Source of the DNA: Monoplex corrugatus
Lineage: Eukaryota > Mollusca > Gastropoda > Littorinimorpha > Ranellidae
Direction of reading: 5' to 3'
Assembly: GCA_030674185.1 (NCBI GenBank)
Contig: JAPXFY010000026.1
Location: 53,011,246-53,075,245, forward strand
Length of the DNA stretch: 64,000 bases
Every line of letters starts with the position of its first letter. Within the stretch, counting starts at the first letter, position 1. The translations under genes and the position numbers were made by a program. The notes beneath the pieces were generated by a model. It did not search any database, was not told the DNA's origin, and worked only from the letters and a program-made list of their open reading frames with translations. Below, piece by piece: positions 21,640 to 32,195 of this stretch.

Positions 21640-21870
21640 GTAGGACCCGAAGTTCAAGGTCAACAAGGATCTTTTAAAAAGTGCTTAAACTTATTACGCT
21701 TTTCAAGGAAGCTGTGTGAACAGCACTTTCTCAGCAATTTCTGACAAAATTGAAAATCTTATTTTCACAGATGCGACAGTCTGCCATTGTCCTAGCTGCA
21801 CATCAAGTTTTATTTTTATGTGACGCTTCTCCAAGGTCACTGTGATGGATATTCTGGATCGTCGGTATAT
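21640..21870 (+). repeat. Old dispersed repeat shared with 35125-35333 / 35908-35940
   Basis: Shared order: AAGGTCAACAAGGAT / AAGGTCAGTGGAT, then TGCTTAAAC / AAGCTTAAAATC, TTTCTGACAAAATT / GTCTGACAATATT, CATCAAGTTTTATTTTTATG / CATATCAAGTATTATTTGAT, and TTCTCCAAGGTCAC / TTCCAAGGTTAC. The second copy is interrupted by family A, which lets its two halves be matched to this one. Confidence 0.6.
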
Positions 21871-22453
21871 TCATGATTACACTGTCTGAAATGAAAATTG
21901 TCAGGAATTCAGGAAATCAACTTCCTCTGTAAGCTTAATAACAAAAGTTGTTTTTTTATCGTTAGACATAAATGTTCTGTCTCAGTCTGTGTCTGTCAGT
22001 GTGCAGTGATTTTGTCTCAGCAGCAAAGAGAATATCACCATACCACAGTACGACAAAAGTGTGGGTTTAAGCATCTACTACTTCTAACAGAAGCTGGACT
22101 TTAAGAAATTGATAGATACATAGTGAAGTGAAAACCCGAATATTATGGTCACAACCATATTTCGTTCTTATATCCAGAAGTGTTTCCACAGATTTGTAAT
22201 AAATGTACTCCATGCTCAGAAAAAAAAAAGAAAAGAAAAGAAAACGTGCTTAGTTTTCTTGGTTAGGATCTGTCCTTGAAGACAGAGCCCAGTCGTATGT
22301 GACATAAAGAATGATTTTTACATGTCTGAAAACATGGCGGCTGTCTGGGGTTTTTGTTTCAACGCGAAATGACGAATAACAAAAGATGTCTAGAGAAGTT
22401 GTTGTATTGTTTGAAGTGGTGTAAGGTCTTGGATGTTTTATAAAAAGTTACAT
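21871..22453. other. Intergenic sequence
   Basis: Nothing beyond a purine-rich AAAAGAAAAG tract near 22220. Confidence 0.4.
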
Positions 22454-22646
22454 TTAACACTTTGACTCCCGCACCCTGTCCACCAGCCTTCTGCATTGTC
22501 AACCATGCAAGCAAAGCAAAAACTTAACCCTTTGCTTCCCTCATCCTTCCCACCATCTTCATGCAGGAAGCTGGTGGGTAGGGTGAGGGAATCAAAAGGT
22601 TAAGTTTTTGCAGTTGGTAGATAGGGTGCAGGGGTCAAAGGGTTAA
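22454..22646. mobile_element. Palindromic TTAA MITE
   Basis: Outer arms TTAACACTTTGACTCCCGC ... GGGGTCAAAGGGTTAA and an inner hairpin with centre CATGCAGGAAG. The right outer arm is the short 'TTTTTGCAGTTGGTAGATAG' type. Confidence 0.9.
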
Positions 22647-23331
22647 GCAACAGTTTTTTTGTTATTTTTTGATGATACCGAAGATGATTTCTCAGTGATA
22701 ATGGAGACAGTTTCATTTTCTCTTGCGACAGACAGATCTAGGCCTGTTTCGTAAGTTAGTGAGGGATCTAGTGATACTTTCCCTTTTCACTGTATTGCAA
22801 CATCTCTTTATATACAGCTGTCCAAAGCTTTATCTTGTGCCTTTGTCTAACACAGACATGAAAAATATAAATGTGCAATTCTAGATCTCTTTTACTTTCT
22901 CACCTGCACAGAGATTTGCTAGGATAAATGCTAGTGATAGAATGTTTCATTTGTATTTATAAATATTAGTATAGAAAGGGAGATTTGAAGCAGCTTGGCT
23001 GTGTTTTCTTTTTTTTTTTTTTTTTTTCCCAGTTGATATAAACTTTCTTTAACATTTAGTTACAATCAAACATTGATAAGGCCTGCATATGATTTTGGAT
23101 GGAATGACATAACTGTACACATATGTGATGTAACATGTATGTAATCATTTATCCATTTGATCAATGCCTTTGTGAGGGAATTCAAAACTGAAAAGCTGAT
23201 GCTGAAGTTTCAATGAGGTCAGCATGTTGGTGTCATTGATTTGAAATGTTTTACATTAAAAAAAAATCACTGTCAGTGTATGAAACTTGTTCATGTTGTG
23301 TGAGGCAAAACTCAAATGATGCTTAAAATTT
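22647..23331. other. Intergenic sequence
   Basis: AT-rich with a T-run at 23009. Nothing recognised. Confidence 0.4.
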
Positions 23332-23530
23332 TTAACCCTTTGACTCCCGCTCCCTGTCCACCAATTGCAAAAGCTTAAAAACTTATCCCTTTGACTCTGT
23401 CACTCTATCCACCAGCTTCCTGCAGGAAGCTTGTGGATGGGGTGAGGGAGTCAAAGGGTTAAGTTTTTGCTTTGCTAGCATGAATGACAATGCAGGCTGG
23501 TAGACAGGGTGCGGGAGTCAAAGGGTTAAG
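23332..23530. mobile_element. Palindromic TTAA MITE, well preserved
   Basis: A good example of the family, about 200 bp, bounded by TTAA. The outer inverted repeat is TTAACCCTTTGACTCCCGC ... GCGGGAGTCAAAGGGTTAA. The inner, nearly perfect hairpin is itself bounded by TTA(T/A)CCCTTTGACT ... AGTCAAAGGGTTAA and centred on CTTCCTGCAGGAAG. Inner and outer arms are diverged versions of one sequence. It has no coding capacity. TTAA borders and CCCT termini suggest mobilisation by a piggyBac-type transposase (inference). Confidence 0.92.
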
Positions 23531-25329
23531 ACTCAGCATGTTCGTGGGGTTCAAAGAGAGGTGCTACACAAAAAAGATGTTGGCCAGATGCTGTCAGCGT
23601 GAGACAGTTGCGTTTGTATACATGTATAAGGCAGACGTGGAAATGATGGCTGTGATATATGTTGTGAAATGTGTATGCACTGAATATGGTCAACACACAC
23701 AAAACAGAGCAAGAGAAAAGTGCAATATGTTGTGTGTGTATGGTTTTTTTTGTTTTGTTTTTGTTTTGACATTTGTGTATCTTGGTTTATATAATCTTGA
23801 TGTATATATATATTGCTTTGCATTGATTGGTCTACCTGCATATTTTATTTATATGCTTCCAATGTATGAAATGTTTATTGTTGACTCTTTATTTGTTTAT
23901 CATATGATTGTAGATTTTTGGTCAGTTTGAGTATGAAACGTTGCTGACAAGTGTGTATGTATAATGTAGTCTGCATGCATGTACATATTGTGTGTGTAAA
24001 AGGGAAACAGTCAATCCACAAATCTTGGCTTTGAGTAACTACAACCTATATTGGTTATTGTATGATTAACCCTATCTGTACCTTACGCTGTCCATCTGCC
24101 CACGCTGGCAACGGGAAGTTGGTGTATAAGAGTGAGGGAATTGAAAGGGGTTAACAGTTAACCCTTGATCTCATGATGAGAGACAACACTCATTTGCTAT
24201 TTGCTCACATTATTTGTACTTTCTTTCGATGTTAATCTTTCTCTGTCTGTCTGTCTGTGCTGCATTCATTGTCTGGAGTAAATCCATCATTAGGTGACAG
24301 CTTTCAGCGACTGCTGGAATTCATATGAAACTGTTGGGGTGGCCTGCACATTGAGCTTGAGATGAGCGTGAGTGACAATGAAATAACCTCTTCAAAGTCT
24401 GTTTCATCTTTTTGTTATTATTATGTAAGCCTTGTACCAAGTATAGTGGATGATATGTGATGCCTATCATGTGAAGTTTGCTTTTATTTTGATCCTTGTG
24501 TATGAGTCTATTTGTGTGGACAGAATTGAAATATTGTGCTCTCGAAATGTTGACATATTTTTTTACTTATTGGAAAACTGGAAGGTTCAGTTTCTGAGGG
24601 AACTGGAAGCACATGATCACAGCAGCAGCATTACCTGTGTTTAGCATTGACATGTAAATCCTGTGACGTTTGTGGGAAGTTTGAAACACTGTATGTGTGT
24701 GTGACTAAATCACTCGCTTCCATATATATGAATGTTCTACTGGTGTCACAAATTTTTTCCATACAAGCATTTTTGTTCATTCAGAATTGAAATGTTCACA
24801 ACTATCCATTGTGCTGAATCAAAACGAGTTCATATTTGGAAAAACAAAAAACCCCACTCATAAGCAGATGTGAAATCCTTTGTTACACATTTTGTGGACA
24901 GGTAAATATATAACATATATGGAGACGTCGTCTTGAGAAATTGAAACTGAAACTGAAATTAGCTAGGATAGCGTATGTGTGAGCAGTAAGTGCATGTAAC
25001 TGAACAAGGTTTGGAAACAAATCCTCATTTTATAACTTTTGTCCATATGATTAAATCTTGCCATTTTGAGTGGAAGTACTCTAGTGTTAGTATTGTTACT
25101 GTTATTTTGCCTGATTTATGAATTATCAGATTGAACACAAAAGACCAGAATGTGTTGTGGGCTTTTCTGGTCTTTGAAGGTCTCTGGTCTTGATTTGCAT
25201 TCTAACCATATAGTTTGTGATTAATTTTGAGATTGTGGATGGTGGTGTTGGTGGTAGTGGTCGGTAGTGTGAGTGTGTGTTGGGGGGATGTTTACCTGTC
25301 AGTAAGTGATTTATAATCGTGATGGTGTG
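23531..25329. other. Intergenic sequence with a degraded MITE
   Basis: 24066-24154 (TTAACCCTATCTGTACC ... TTGAAAGGGGTTAA) looks like an eroded single-hairpin MITE. The open frame at 23484-23930 starts in a MITE and carries no domain signature, so no gene is called. Confidence 0.45.
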
Positions 25330-25354
25330 TATGTGTGTGTGTGAGTGAGTGTGA

Positions 25355-25415
<61 letters not shown>

Positions 25416-25432
25416 GTGTGTGTGTGTGTGTG
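25330..25432. repeat. (TG)n microsatellite
   Basis: About 100 bp of TG with GAGTGAGTG at its left edge. A smaller TG tract is at 25518-25545. Confidence 0.95.
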
Positions 25433-25873
25433 CTCGTCTGGCTGCCTATCCTTCTATCTGTGTATGTTTCGTTCACCTTTGTGTGTGCACATGTGTAAAC
25501 TTACACTCTGTGTGGGGGGTGTGTGTGTATGTGTGTGTGTGTGTGAGCGTGAATTGTGTGATCAATCCAGGCAGTCTATTTTAGTCATTGTGTTTGTGTA
25601 TTTTTATGCTCAAATCATCTTTCAAGTCACTGATTTAATAAACATCATCAACTCTGAAAAGCTTTGTGATTGCAGCATTTTAACAGGACTGTTTATGGTG
25701 CTTCCCTAGCGTATAAGGCATTATTTCCCTGAACATTTCACCACCTGGACAAATCACCCATTTGAAAAGACATTCAGACAATTTGTCACAAATATAGGGA
25801 GAAATAACGTGCACAAGTGTTTTTTAAAAATATTTTTCAATGTTTAAGTACACAGAAGTACGTGATGAAAGCA
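25433..25873. other. Intergenic sequence left of the hAT element
   Basis: Nothing recognised. Confidence 0.4.
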
Positions 25874-28625
25874 CAGGTTCCGCTAGTTTTTTTTTTTATC
25901 CGTCCTGGGGACGGACGAGGTAAAAAAAATTCCGTCATAGGACCATTTTCATCCGTCCCCTCTTCACTGTGTTGTCACCGATTGACACGGCTAAACCGAT
26001 ACGGCAGACGATGGCCTACACGTCGGCTACCGAGTAGGCTTACCAAAGAAACATTTAGCACAAACGAAGTCTATACTAATCTGTCAAATCAACAATAACA
26101 ACAAGTTACAACGGTACTCATTTAAACAAAAATTAAAAACTAACTTTCTACATCGTCTTCTTCCTGTCTCCCTTCATGAACTGAGCTGCAGCTGCGGCAA
26201 AGTCAAAAGTATCCATGTGTGCTCTGCAGGAAGCGATTTGCATAAGGCGATCTACTTTCTGGTCTCCAAGGCGACTGCTTTGGCTGTCTTGATCTTGTTT
26301 GCCAAACTGAAACCTCGTTCTGCAGCCACACTTGATACAGGGATGACGACAGCGATTTTACACAGCACAGCATAATCAGGAAACAACTCTGCATAGTCAT
26401 TGATGATAGTTTTTGCCGCTTGCTCCAACCGCATTTGACGATTGTAGCCATGCAGAACACGTTTCACTGACAGAAAGTCTCTTCTTGTGCGCTCAGCGTC
26501 AATGAGGGGCGGGGCTTCCTGTCCATCACTGTTTTGTTTTGGTTTTCCAAAGAAGTCTGTCACAACAGCAATTTCGCGAGCACCAAATTCCAGCAGCTCG
26601 CACTCTTGAGGTGGATACCGGGATGGGTTCAGAACAACATCCAGGCACGTCAGTACATCCACGTCATCCTTTGGAAATCGCCTTTCCAATGCACTGACAA
26701 GCTCTTGAATGTAGTTTGTCCGCATACGCCTGTACTCCCCCACTGACTGCTCATCTGCATACAGTAGAGGTAGATCCATGAACTTTCCTGCGGTACACTC
26801 CTGTTCAAAGCTTTTCTCATGTTCACCTGGAGTGTGCGCTAGATCGTTCAGAGTTAGAGTTGTCATTTTCACCATGGGCTGTATGGAAGAAATGTTTATG
26901 TCCTCCCTCTGGAAAGTCAGGTTCAATCTGTTCATCACTGGCAGCACATCACACAACATGTGCATCATCGCGGTGAAACTGTAGGCACTTAGTGCACGCT
27001 TAAGACCCCCAGCTGTTGCACATTTCCTGGCACTCACCTCTTCTTCTAGCTCAATCACAACTGGTGCCCAGTTCAGTCTGATGGCTTCCACAGCACGACT
27101 GAGGGACAGCCACCGCACTGCACACGGCTGTTTTAGACTGATGAAATCCTCATTGTCCATGGCTCTGCTCAGCTCCTTCAGTCGCTGATTACGTGTAGCC
27201 GAATACTGATAATACTTATACACGGAGTTGACAGTGTTTTTGAAGTCGGCCACTCTTTGCACGGCCTTTGTTGCATCTTGTGCGGCTAGAGCAGTCCGAT
27301 GCGCCACACAGTGCACATTGATCAAGTAAGGATTTTTGTTGCGAAGCCTCTGTGCAACACCTGTTTGCTTACCAGTCATAACAGAGGCCCTATCTGAGCC
27401 AAGACCTGCCACCTTTGCCAAATCTATGCTGCGGGACTCTAGCACCTCCTCCACTTTCTGTGTGACGCACTCTGCTGTCCCAGAATGAACAGTAAAATTC
27501 CCCAACAACACCGTTTCTGTTGCACCTCCACTCTCGATTTTCAGGTAGATAATCAGTTTCTTATCAACAGTTACGTTCACCATCTCATCAATCACAATCC
27601 CAACAAAATCACTCTGTTGAATGGCTTCATTTATCTGTTTGTTGATCACAATTGCAATTGACTTTTCCATTTCATCCACAGAATCTGAATGTTTGTAGAT
27701 TTGGGATTCCACCTTGAGATGTGGACAGTCAGTTGCTTGAAGCAGCCTAATCAGATCGGGAAACCGAGCGGCTGGGGTTGTGGTTTTAGCCATATGAAAC
27801 ACCACTTTAAGCTGCGTTGACAGTGCACTACCAGAAGCTTGCTTTGCGTTTTCCTGATGTTCCTTGAACACACGCTGCTGAGACACAAGTTGTGTTGCTA
27901 ATTTGTGACTTGCGCTGTTGCTGTGGTCCACCAGAGCAGATCTCTGCATTGTTTTGCATCCACGAGTGAATCCGTTCAGTTGGTTGGCACTCACACAGAC
28001 CCGACAAAACATTTTGGTCGCACCATTTTCTACGTCAGTGTACAGCCACTTGAATGATGCCTCCCATTCATCGCGGTATTCACGGGATTTCGACATTTTC
28101 ATTTTTTTTGCTGAACTTGCACCGGTAGATTTAGTACTAGTAGGCCTATCCTGAGTATCAGTCTCACTGCACATAGACTGATTTTCTGTCGCCGACTGTA
28201 GATCTGCTGAAACATTCTCAGGATGGCTCTGTCTCAGTCTGTGATTCTGGCCTGGCTCTCACGAAAAAATCAGCAACGGACTTTTGTCCTGACATGATTA
28301 GGCCTGGCTTCTACACTACGAATAAATGTGGCGCGAATACCAGCATCACTGCGCACGCATCCACTACACTGTCTACTACAGCCAATCAAGAAGCAAAGTG
28401 ATGGGTAGTCTAGACTGGTCTGATTTTCCAACGCTAAGCTCGCTGCTGGACAGGACGTGAGAAATAACACGTACGCCACATCCATAGCCAGCCGGTGAAG
28501 CTGAAAATTTGTTCCCCCCCTTTCCAAATTTTATCCGTCACAGTGACGGACAGCTTCCATTTTTTTCCGTCAGAGCTAAATTTTACCGGTAAAATACCGA
28601 TAATTCTCGGTAAACGGAAACTCTG
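25874..28625 (-). mobile_element. hAT transposon, ~2.75 kb
   Basis: The ends read CAGGTTCCGCTAG on the left and CAGAGTTTCCGTTTACC on the right (reverse complement), consistent with short imperfect hAT termini. Inside each end are repeated ATCCGTC/GACGGA motifs, with short inverted repeats such as ATCCGTCCTGGGGACGGA on the left and ATCCGTCACAGTGACGGA on the right. These are typical subterminal binding sites. No perfect 8-bp target duplication is visible (flanks TGAAAGCA and GAAAGGTT share GAAAG). The exact borders are therefore provisional. It contains one uninterrupted transposase gene. Confidence 0.85.
26252..28174 (-). CDS. hAT-family transposase, uninterrupted 640 residues
   Basis: One intronless frame from ATG 28174. 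The N-terminal zinc finger has C57 and C60 ('FCRVC') with H84 and H90. The RNase H-like core follows, with 'GIVIDEM' (first acidic residue), 'GLGSDRASVMTG', 'HCVAHRTAL' and 'AVRWLSLSRAVEA'. Near the C-terminus is the hAT dimerisation signature 'PVSSVAAERGFSLANKIKT'. It resembles the vertebrate ZNF862 / C17orf113 / KIAA1586 group of hAT-derived proteins. It would act in the nucleus, cutting element ends and inserting with 8-bp duplications. The frame has no stop or shift over 1.9 kb, so it is young, active or under selection. It is flanked by element ends, which favours a transposon over a domesticated gene. Confidence 0.93.
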   Translation of the reverse strand: MCSETDTQDRPTSTKSTGASSAKKMKMSKSREYRDEWEASFKWLYTDVENGATKMFCRVCVSANQLNGFTRGCKTMQRSALVDHSNSASHKLATQLVSQQRVFKEHQENAKQASGSALSTQLKVVFHMAKTTTPAARFPDLIRLLQATDCPHLKVESQIYKHSDSVDEMEKSIAIVINKQINEAIQQSDFVGIVIDEMVNVTVDKKLIIYLKIESGGATETVLLGNFTVHSGTAECVTQKVEEVLESRSIDLAKVAGLGSDRASVMTGKQTGVAQRLRNKNPYLINVHCVAHRTALAAQDATKAVQRVADFKNTVNSVYKYYQYSATRNQRLKELSRAMDNEDFISLKQPCAVRWLSLSRAVEAIRLNWAPVVIELEEEVSARKCATAGGLKRALSAYSFTAMMHMLCDVLPVMNRLNLTFQREDINISSIQPMVKMTTLTLNDLAHTPGEHEKSFEQECTAGKFMDLPLLYADEQSVGEYRRMRTNYIQELVSALERRFPKDDVDVLTCLDVVLNPSRYPPQECELLEFGAREIAVVTDFFGKPKQNSDGQEAPPLIDAERTRRDFLSVKRVLHGYNRQMRLEQAAKTIINDYAELFPDYAVLCKIAVVIPVSSVAAERGFSLANKIKTAKAVALETRK

Positions 28626-28640
28626 GAAAGGTTTTTCTGT

Positions 28641-28754
28641 CCTGCAGGAAGCTGATGGATAGGGTGACGGAATCAAAGGGTTAAGTTATTGCTTTGCCAG
28701 CATGGTTGACAATGCAGGATGCTGATGGACAGGGTGCGAAATTCAGTGGGTTAA
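28641..28754. mobile_element. MITE right half
   Basis: It starts at the inner hairpin centre (CCTGCAGGAAGCTGATGG) and runs through GGAATCAAAGGGTTAA to the outer arm and GGGTTAA at 28748-28754. The left half is missing next to the hAT right end. Confidence 0.82.
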
Positions 28755-28999
28755 CGCGATGATGAAAACTATAATATAGTGTAAGATACAGTGTCAAAGA
28801 AATTATAGAAATGAATTACAGTAAAATATCGATTTCCATATATGTATCGGTTGGTGAAGATCTGACAGTAGACAGTTGTGTTCTTTACTCTTGTTTTGCA
28901 TTCAGATACACAAATACTCTTGGTCACTGAAGTTTCACCAGCAGCAGGTTAACAAAAACAGCAAAATTAATCCTTTTCCACAAGTACTTTCAGTTCTGT
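28755..28999. other. Intergenic sequence
   Basis: Nothing recognised. Confidence 0.4.
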
Positions 29000-29350
29000 A
29001 ATGCTTTGGAACTAACATTTCAGACTGTTTTATAATGCATATGAACCATTTCAGACTGTTTTGTAATGCATACGAACCGATATTTTAGGCTGTGTTGTAA
29101 TGCATGAGAACTAATATTTCAGACTTTTATAATGCATGAGAACTAATATTTCAGACTTTTATAATGCATGAGAACTAATATTTCAGACTTTTATAATGCA
29201 TGAGAACTAATATTTCAGACTGTTGTATGATGCATGAGAACTAATATTTCAGACTTTTATAATGCATGAGAACTAATATTTCAGACTGTTTTATAAAGCA
29301 TAAGAACTAATATTTCAGACTGTTTTATAATGCATAAGAATATTTCAAAC
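29000..29350. repeat. ~32-bp minisatellite (AACTAATATTTCAGACTTTT)
   Basis: About ten units of GCATGAGAACTAATATTTCA plus GACTTTTATAAT, with variants (CAGACTGTTTTATAATGCAT) toward both ends. Confidence 0.94.
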
Positions 29351-29359
29351 TGTTGCAGC

Positions 29360-29552
29360 TTAACCCTTTGACTCCTGCACCCTGTCCACCAGCGTCCTGC
29401 ATTGTCAACCATGCTAGGAAAGTAAAAACTTAACCCTTTGATTCTCTCACCCTATCTACCAGTTCTCTGCTGGAAGCTGGTGGATAGAGTGAGGAAATCA
29501 AAGGGTTAATTTTTTGTAGTTGGTGGATAAGGTGCAGTTGTCAAAGGGTTAA
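29360..29552. mobile_element. Palindromic TTAA MITE
   Basis: TTAACCCTTTGACTCCTGC ... GTTGTCAAAGGGTTAA with an inner hairpin centred on CTCTGCTGGAAG and a short right outer arm. It abuts the preceding minisatellite. Confidence 0.9.
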
Positions 29553-29797
29553 GATTAATAGTTATAATATTTAATGGCAGAGAGACATGGAGGATACTGA
29601 AGCTCAGTCAGCATGAAGGTTGTAAGTCTGAAATGATATTTGAGCTAATGGAAAACATGCTGTGCACCTTGTTGACGTCTTGGTTCGAGTAAGTCACATA
29701 TAATGATATATATCAGACTAAGTCTTCAAAGTGTCACTTGTGCTTTGGTTGTTTTTTTTTAAAATGTGTCTAGTCTTTTTTTTTCTCTCTCTCTCTC
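29553..29797. other. Intergenic spacer with short (CT)n
   Basis: A CTCTCTCTCTC tract directly precedes the next MITE and replaces its left TTAACCC. Confidence 0.4.
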
Positions 29798-29995
29798 ATT
29801 TGACTCCCGCACCCTTTCTGCCAGCTGCAAAAACTTAACCCTTTGACTCCATCACCCTATCCACTCTGCCAGTTTCCTGCAGAAAGCTGGTGGATAGGGT
29901 GAGGGAGTCAAAGGGTTAATTTTTTCAATTTGCTTTGCTAGCGTGGTTAGAAATGCAGGATATTGGTGGACAGGCTGCGGGAATCAAAGGGTTAA
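29798..29995. mobile_element. Palindromic TTAA MITE, left end lost
   Basis: It begins in TTTGACTCCCGCACCC and ends GGAATCAAAGGGTTAA. The inner hairpin is TTAACCCTTTGACTCCATC ... GGAGTCAAAGGGTTAA. Confidence 0.88.
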
Positions 29996-30068
29996 CTATG
30001 CTTACACAGTTCATGTTCTCTTTCTTACTATCATTCTATCGTAACACAGTTTCACAATTTGCACAGAA

Positions 30069-30457
30069 TTTAATCATTTCTCTCCCTCACACCATCCACC
30101 GGCATTATCAGCCATGATAACAAAGCAAAAGTCAGTCCCTTCTAAGCCCCCACTCTGTCCGCCAGTTTCCTGCAGGAAGATGGTGGTTAACCCTTTGACT
30201 CCTGCACCCTGTCCACCAAGTGCAAAAACTTAACCCTTTGAGTCCCTCACCTTATCCACCAGCTTCCTGCAGCTTCCTGCAGGAAGCTGGTGGATAAGGT
30301 GAGGGACTCAAAGGGTTAAGTTTTTGCTTTTTTAGTATGGTTGGCAATGCAGGATGCTGTGATGGACAGGGTGCGGGAGTCAAAGGGTTAAAGCAAAGGA
30401 ATGAAAGAACCAAGCTTTTAACAGCTGGTGGACAGGGCGAGGTAGTGAAAGAGTTAA
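30069..30457. mobile_element. MITE containing a second MITE
   Basis: The outer, degraded MITE begins TTAATCATTTCTCTCCC (30069) and ends GTGAAAGAGTTAA (30457). At 30187-30391 a complete younger copy is inserted (TTAACCCTTTGACTCC ... GTCAAAGGGTTAA). The inner copy has an 11-bp duplication in its hairpin centre (AGCTTCCTGC repeated). Confidence 0.88.
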
Positions 30458-30640
30458 CATGAACATGACCACCAATCAGTTAATGTGACTTTTCATTAGT
30501 GACCATTGTCCAGTGGTGTGATGACTAGCGCTGTGTTTGGTTATTTGGTACCAGTGCTTTATCCCTTCTCCTCCTTTCTCTTTAATGCTTTGATAATTAA
30601 ATGCAGCTGAGATACACATTAAGCTGTATAGTCCCCACGT

Positions 30641-31170
30641 GGAGATGCCGGGGGCTCTTTCAGTATAAATACTGTCCCCATCTTCTGGAAATTCTGTGCT
30701 AGAAATTTCCTCTTTTCTGTCACACTGTTTGTTTCTTTCTTCCTCCTTTGCTTTCTGTCATTTCTTCCTGTCATTTTCTGCCTTACTGATCCATTCGCCT
30801 GTATGTGTTCGATAAAATCTTACGTACTTTCTCTTAGAATTGGTAATTGGGTACATATATTAAATGCATTTTTGGCTCTAGGGAAGTAAATTTTAGGTAA
30901 TTTATGCCTGTTTTTATACATGTTTTTGTGTCCTTAAGTATATTTAAATTTGTATTCGGGTGTGTTTTTTAAATCCCCTGTGTGATAAATTGGATGGAGC
31001 GGTCAGCGCCAGGGGCATCTTCGTAGATTATATGCGCGAATGCATTAATATGTATACTTAATTTTCTTTCTTTTGTTTTTTTGTGGTGAAGTTTTGTATG
31101 TGCTTTGAAACGGTTATAGCCCTGATATGGCTGTACGCTGTCTGCTGGGCTTTAAGCAACAATAAGGATA
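30641..31170 (+). repeat. Family A retroposon copy
   Basis: Head GGAGATGCCGGGGGCTCTTT at 30641, then CAGTATAAATACTGTCCCC. It ends with GGTTATAGCCCTGATATGG and a TTTAAGCAACAATAAGG tail. Possible flanking duplication (AAGCTGTATAG / AAGCTATATTG) is imperfect. Confidence 0.85.
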
Positions 31171-31764
31171 AGAACAAGCTATATTGTAGTTGTCAGTGGC
31201 TCTGGCTTTATTATTTATTATATTGCATCGTGTATATGTTGTTGTAGTTCTTTTTTTTCTGACAGGCTTCAGGTAAAGATGTTATTGTCTGCTGTCACAT
31301 CACTTTCCTGTTTATTTATTTGTTGTTTGTTTCTTTCTTTGTTCATTTCCTTTTCCTTTTTCTTCTTTCGCGTATCTTCCTTGGCTTAACCAAAGATTCC
31401 TTATACATCTGTACTTGGACTGTGTATGCAGAAGACAGAATGAACACATGTGCAGATGAATGCTATTACTGATGGTTTTAAAGACTTTCTTGTTGTCTGT
31501 TACCTTCTTGATGGCCATTTGGTTTTTCTGATGTATCCATGAAATTTATTAGCCTAGGTTTTGCCATACTGTACTAACTGGATGCGGAGATGCTGATGAT
31601 TTATGAACTTGGTGTACTGCATATATGGGCCTTTCTGCTGTAAGTTGTTTTGTTTTACTCACCTCAGTGACGTTATTCATTTTGGACTGGGTTTTTATCC
31701 TTCATGAAAATTTCATCTGCAAATTTTAAATGTACAGTTAAACTTGTGACGGTGCCTCTTTTAC
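31171..31764. other. Intergenic sequence
   Basis: T-rich tracts near 31320. Nothing recognised. Confidence 0.4.
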
Positions 31765-32195
31765 ATTTGTGTGTGTGTATTTGTGTCAGTGTGTGTGTAT
31801 GTGTGTGTGTGTGTGGTGTGTGTGTGTGTGTGTGTGTGTGTGCTTGTCAGTGTGTGTGTGTGTGTGAGAGAGAGAGCAGAAAGAGAGAAGAGAGAGAGAG
31901 AGAGAATGTGTGTGGTGTGTGTGTGTATGTCAGTGTATGTGTGTGTGTGAGTGTATGTGTGTGTGCGTGCGTGTGAGAGAGAAAGAGAGAAATTGTGACT
32001 GTGTCTGCTTTACATTTGTGTGTATATATATATGTATTTGTGTCAGTGTGTGTGTGTGCATGTACATTTGTGTTTGTCAGCGTGTGTGTGTGTTTGTCAG
32101 TGTGTGTGTGTATGTGTAAGAGAGAGAGAGAGAGTGTGTGTGTGTGTGTGTGTGTGTGTTGTGTGTGTGTGTGAGTGAGTGAGAAAAATTGTGAC
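31765..32195. repeat. (TG)n / (GA)n compound repeat, higher-order
   Basis: A block of TG repeat, (GA)n and a segment close to TTGTGACTGTGTCT(G/A)CTTTACATT occurs twice (about 31980-32010 and 32188-32212). Larger units of roughly 200 bp have therefore been duplicated. Confidence 0.85.

Noticed and set aside
23484..23930. 148-codon open frame as a host gene
   Set aside because: It begins inside a MITE, lacks domain signatures and has skewed AT-driven composition. Transcript data would be needed to revive it.
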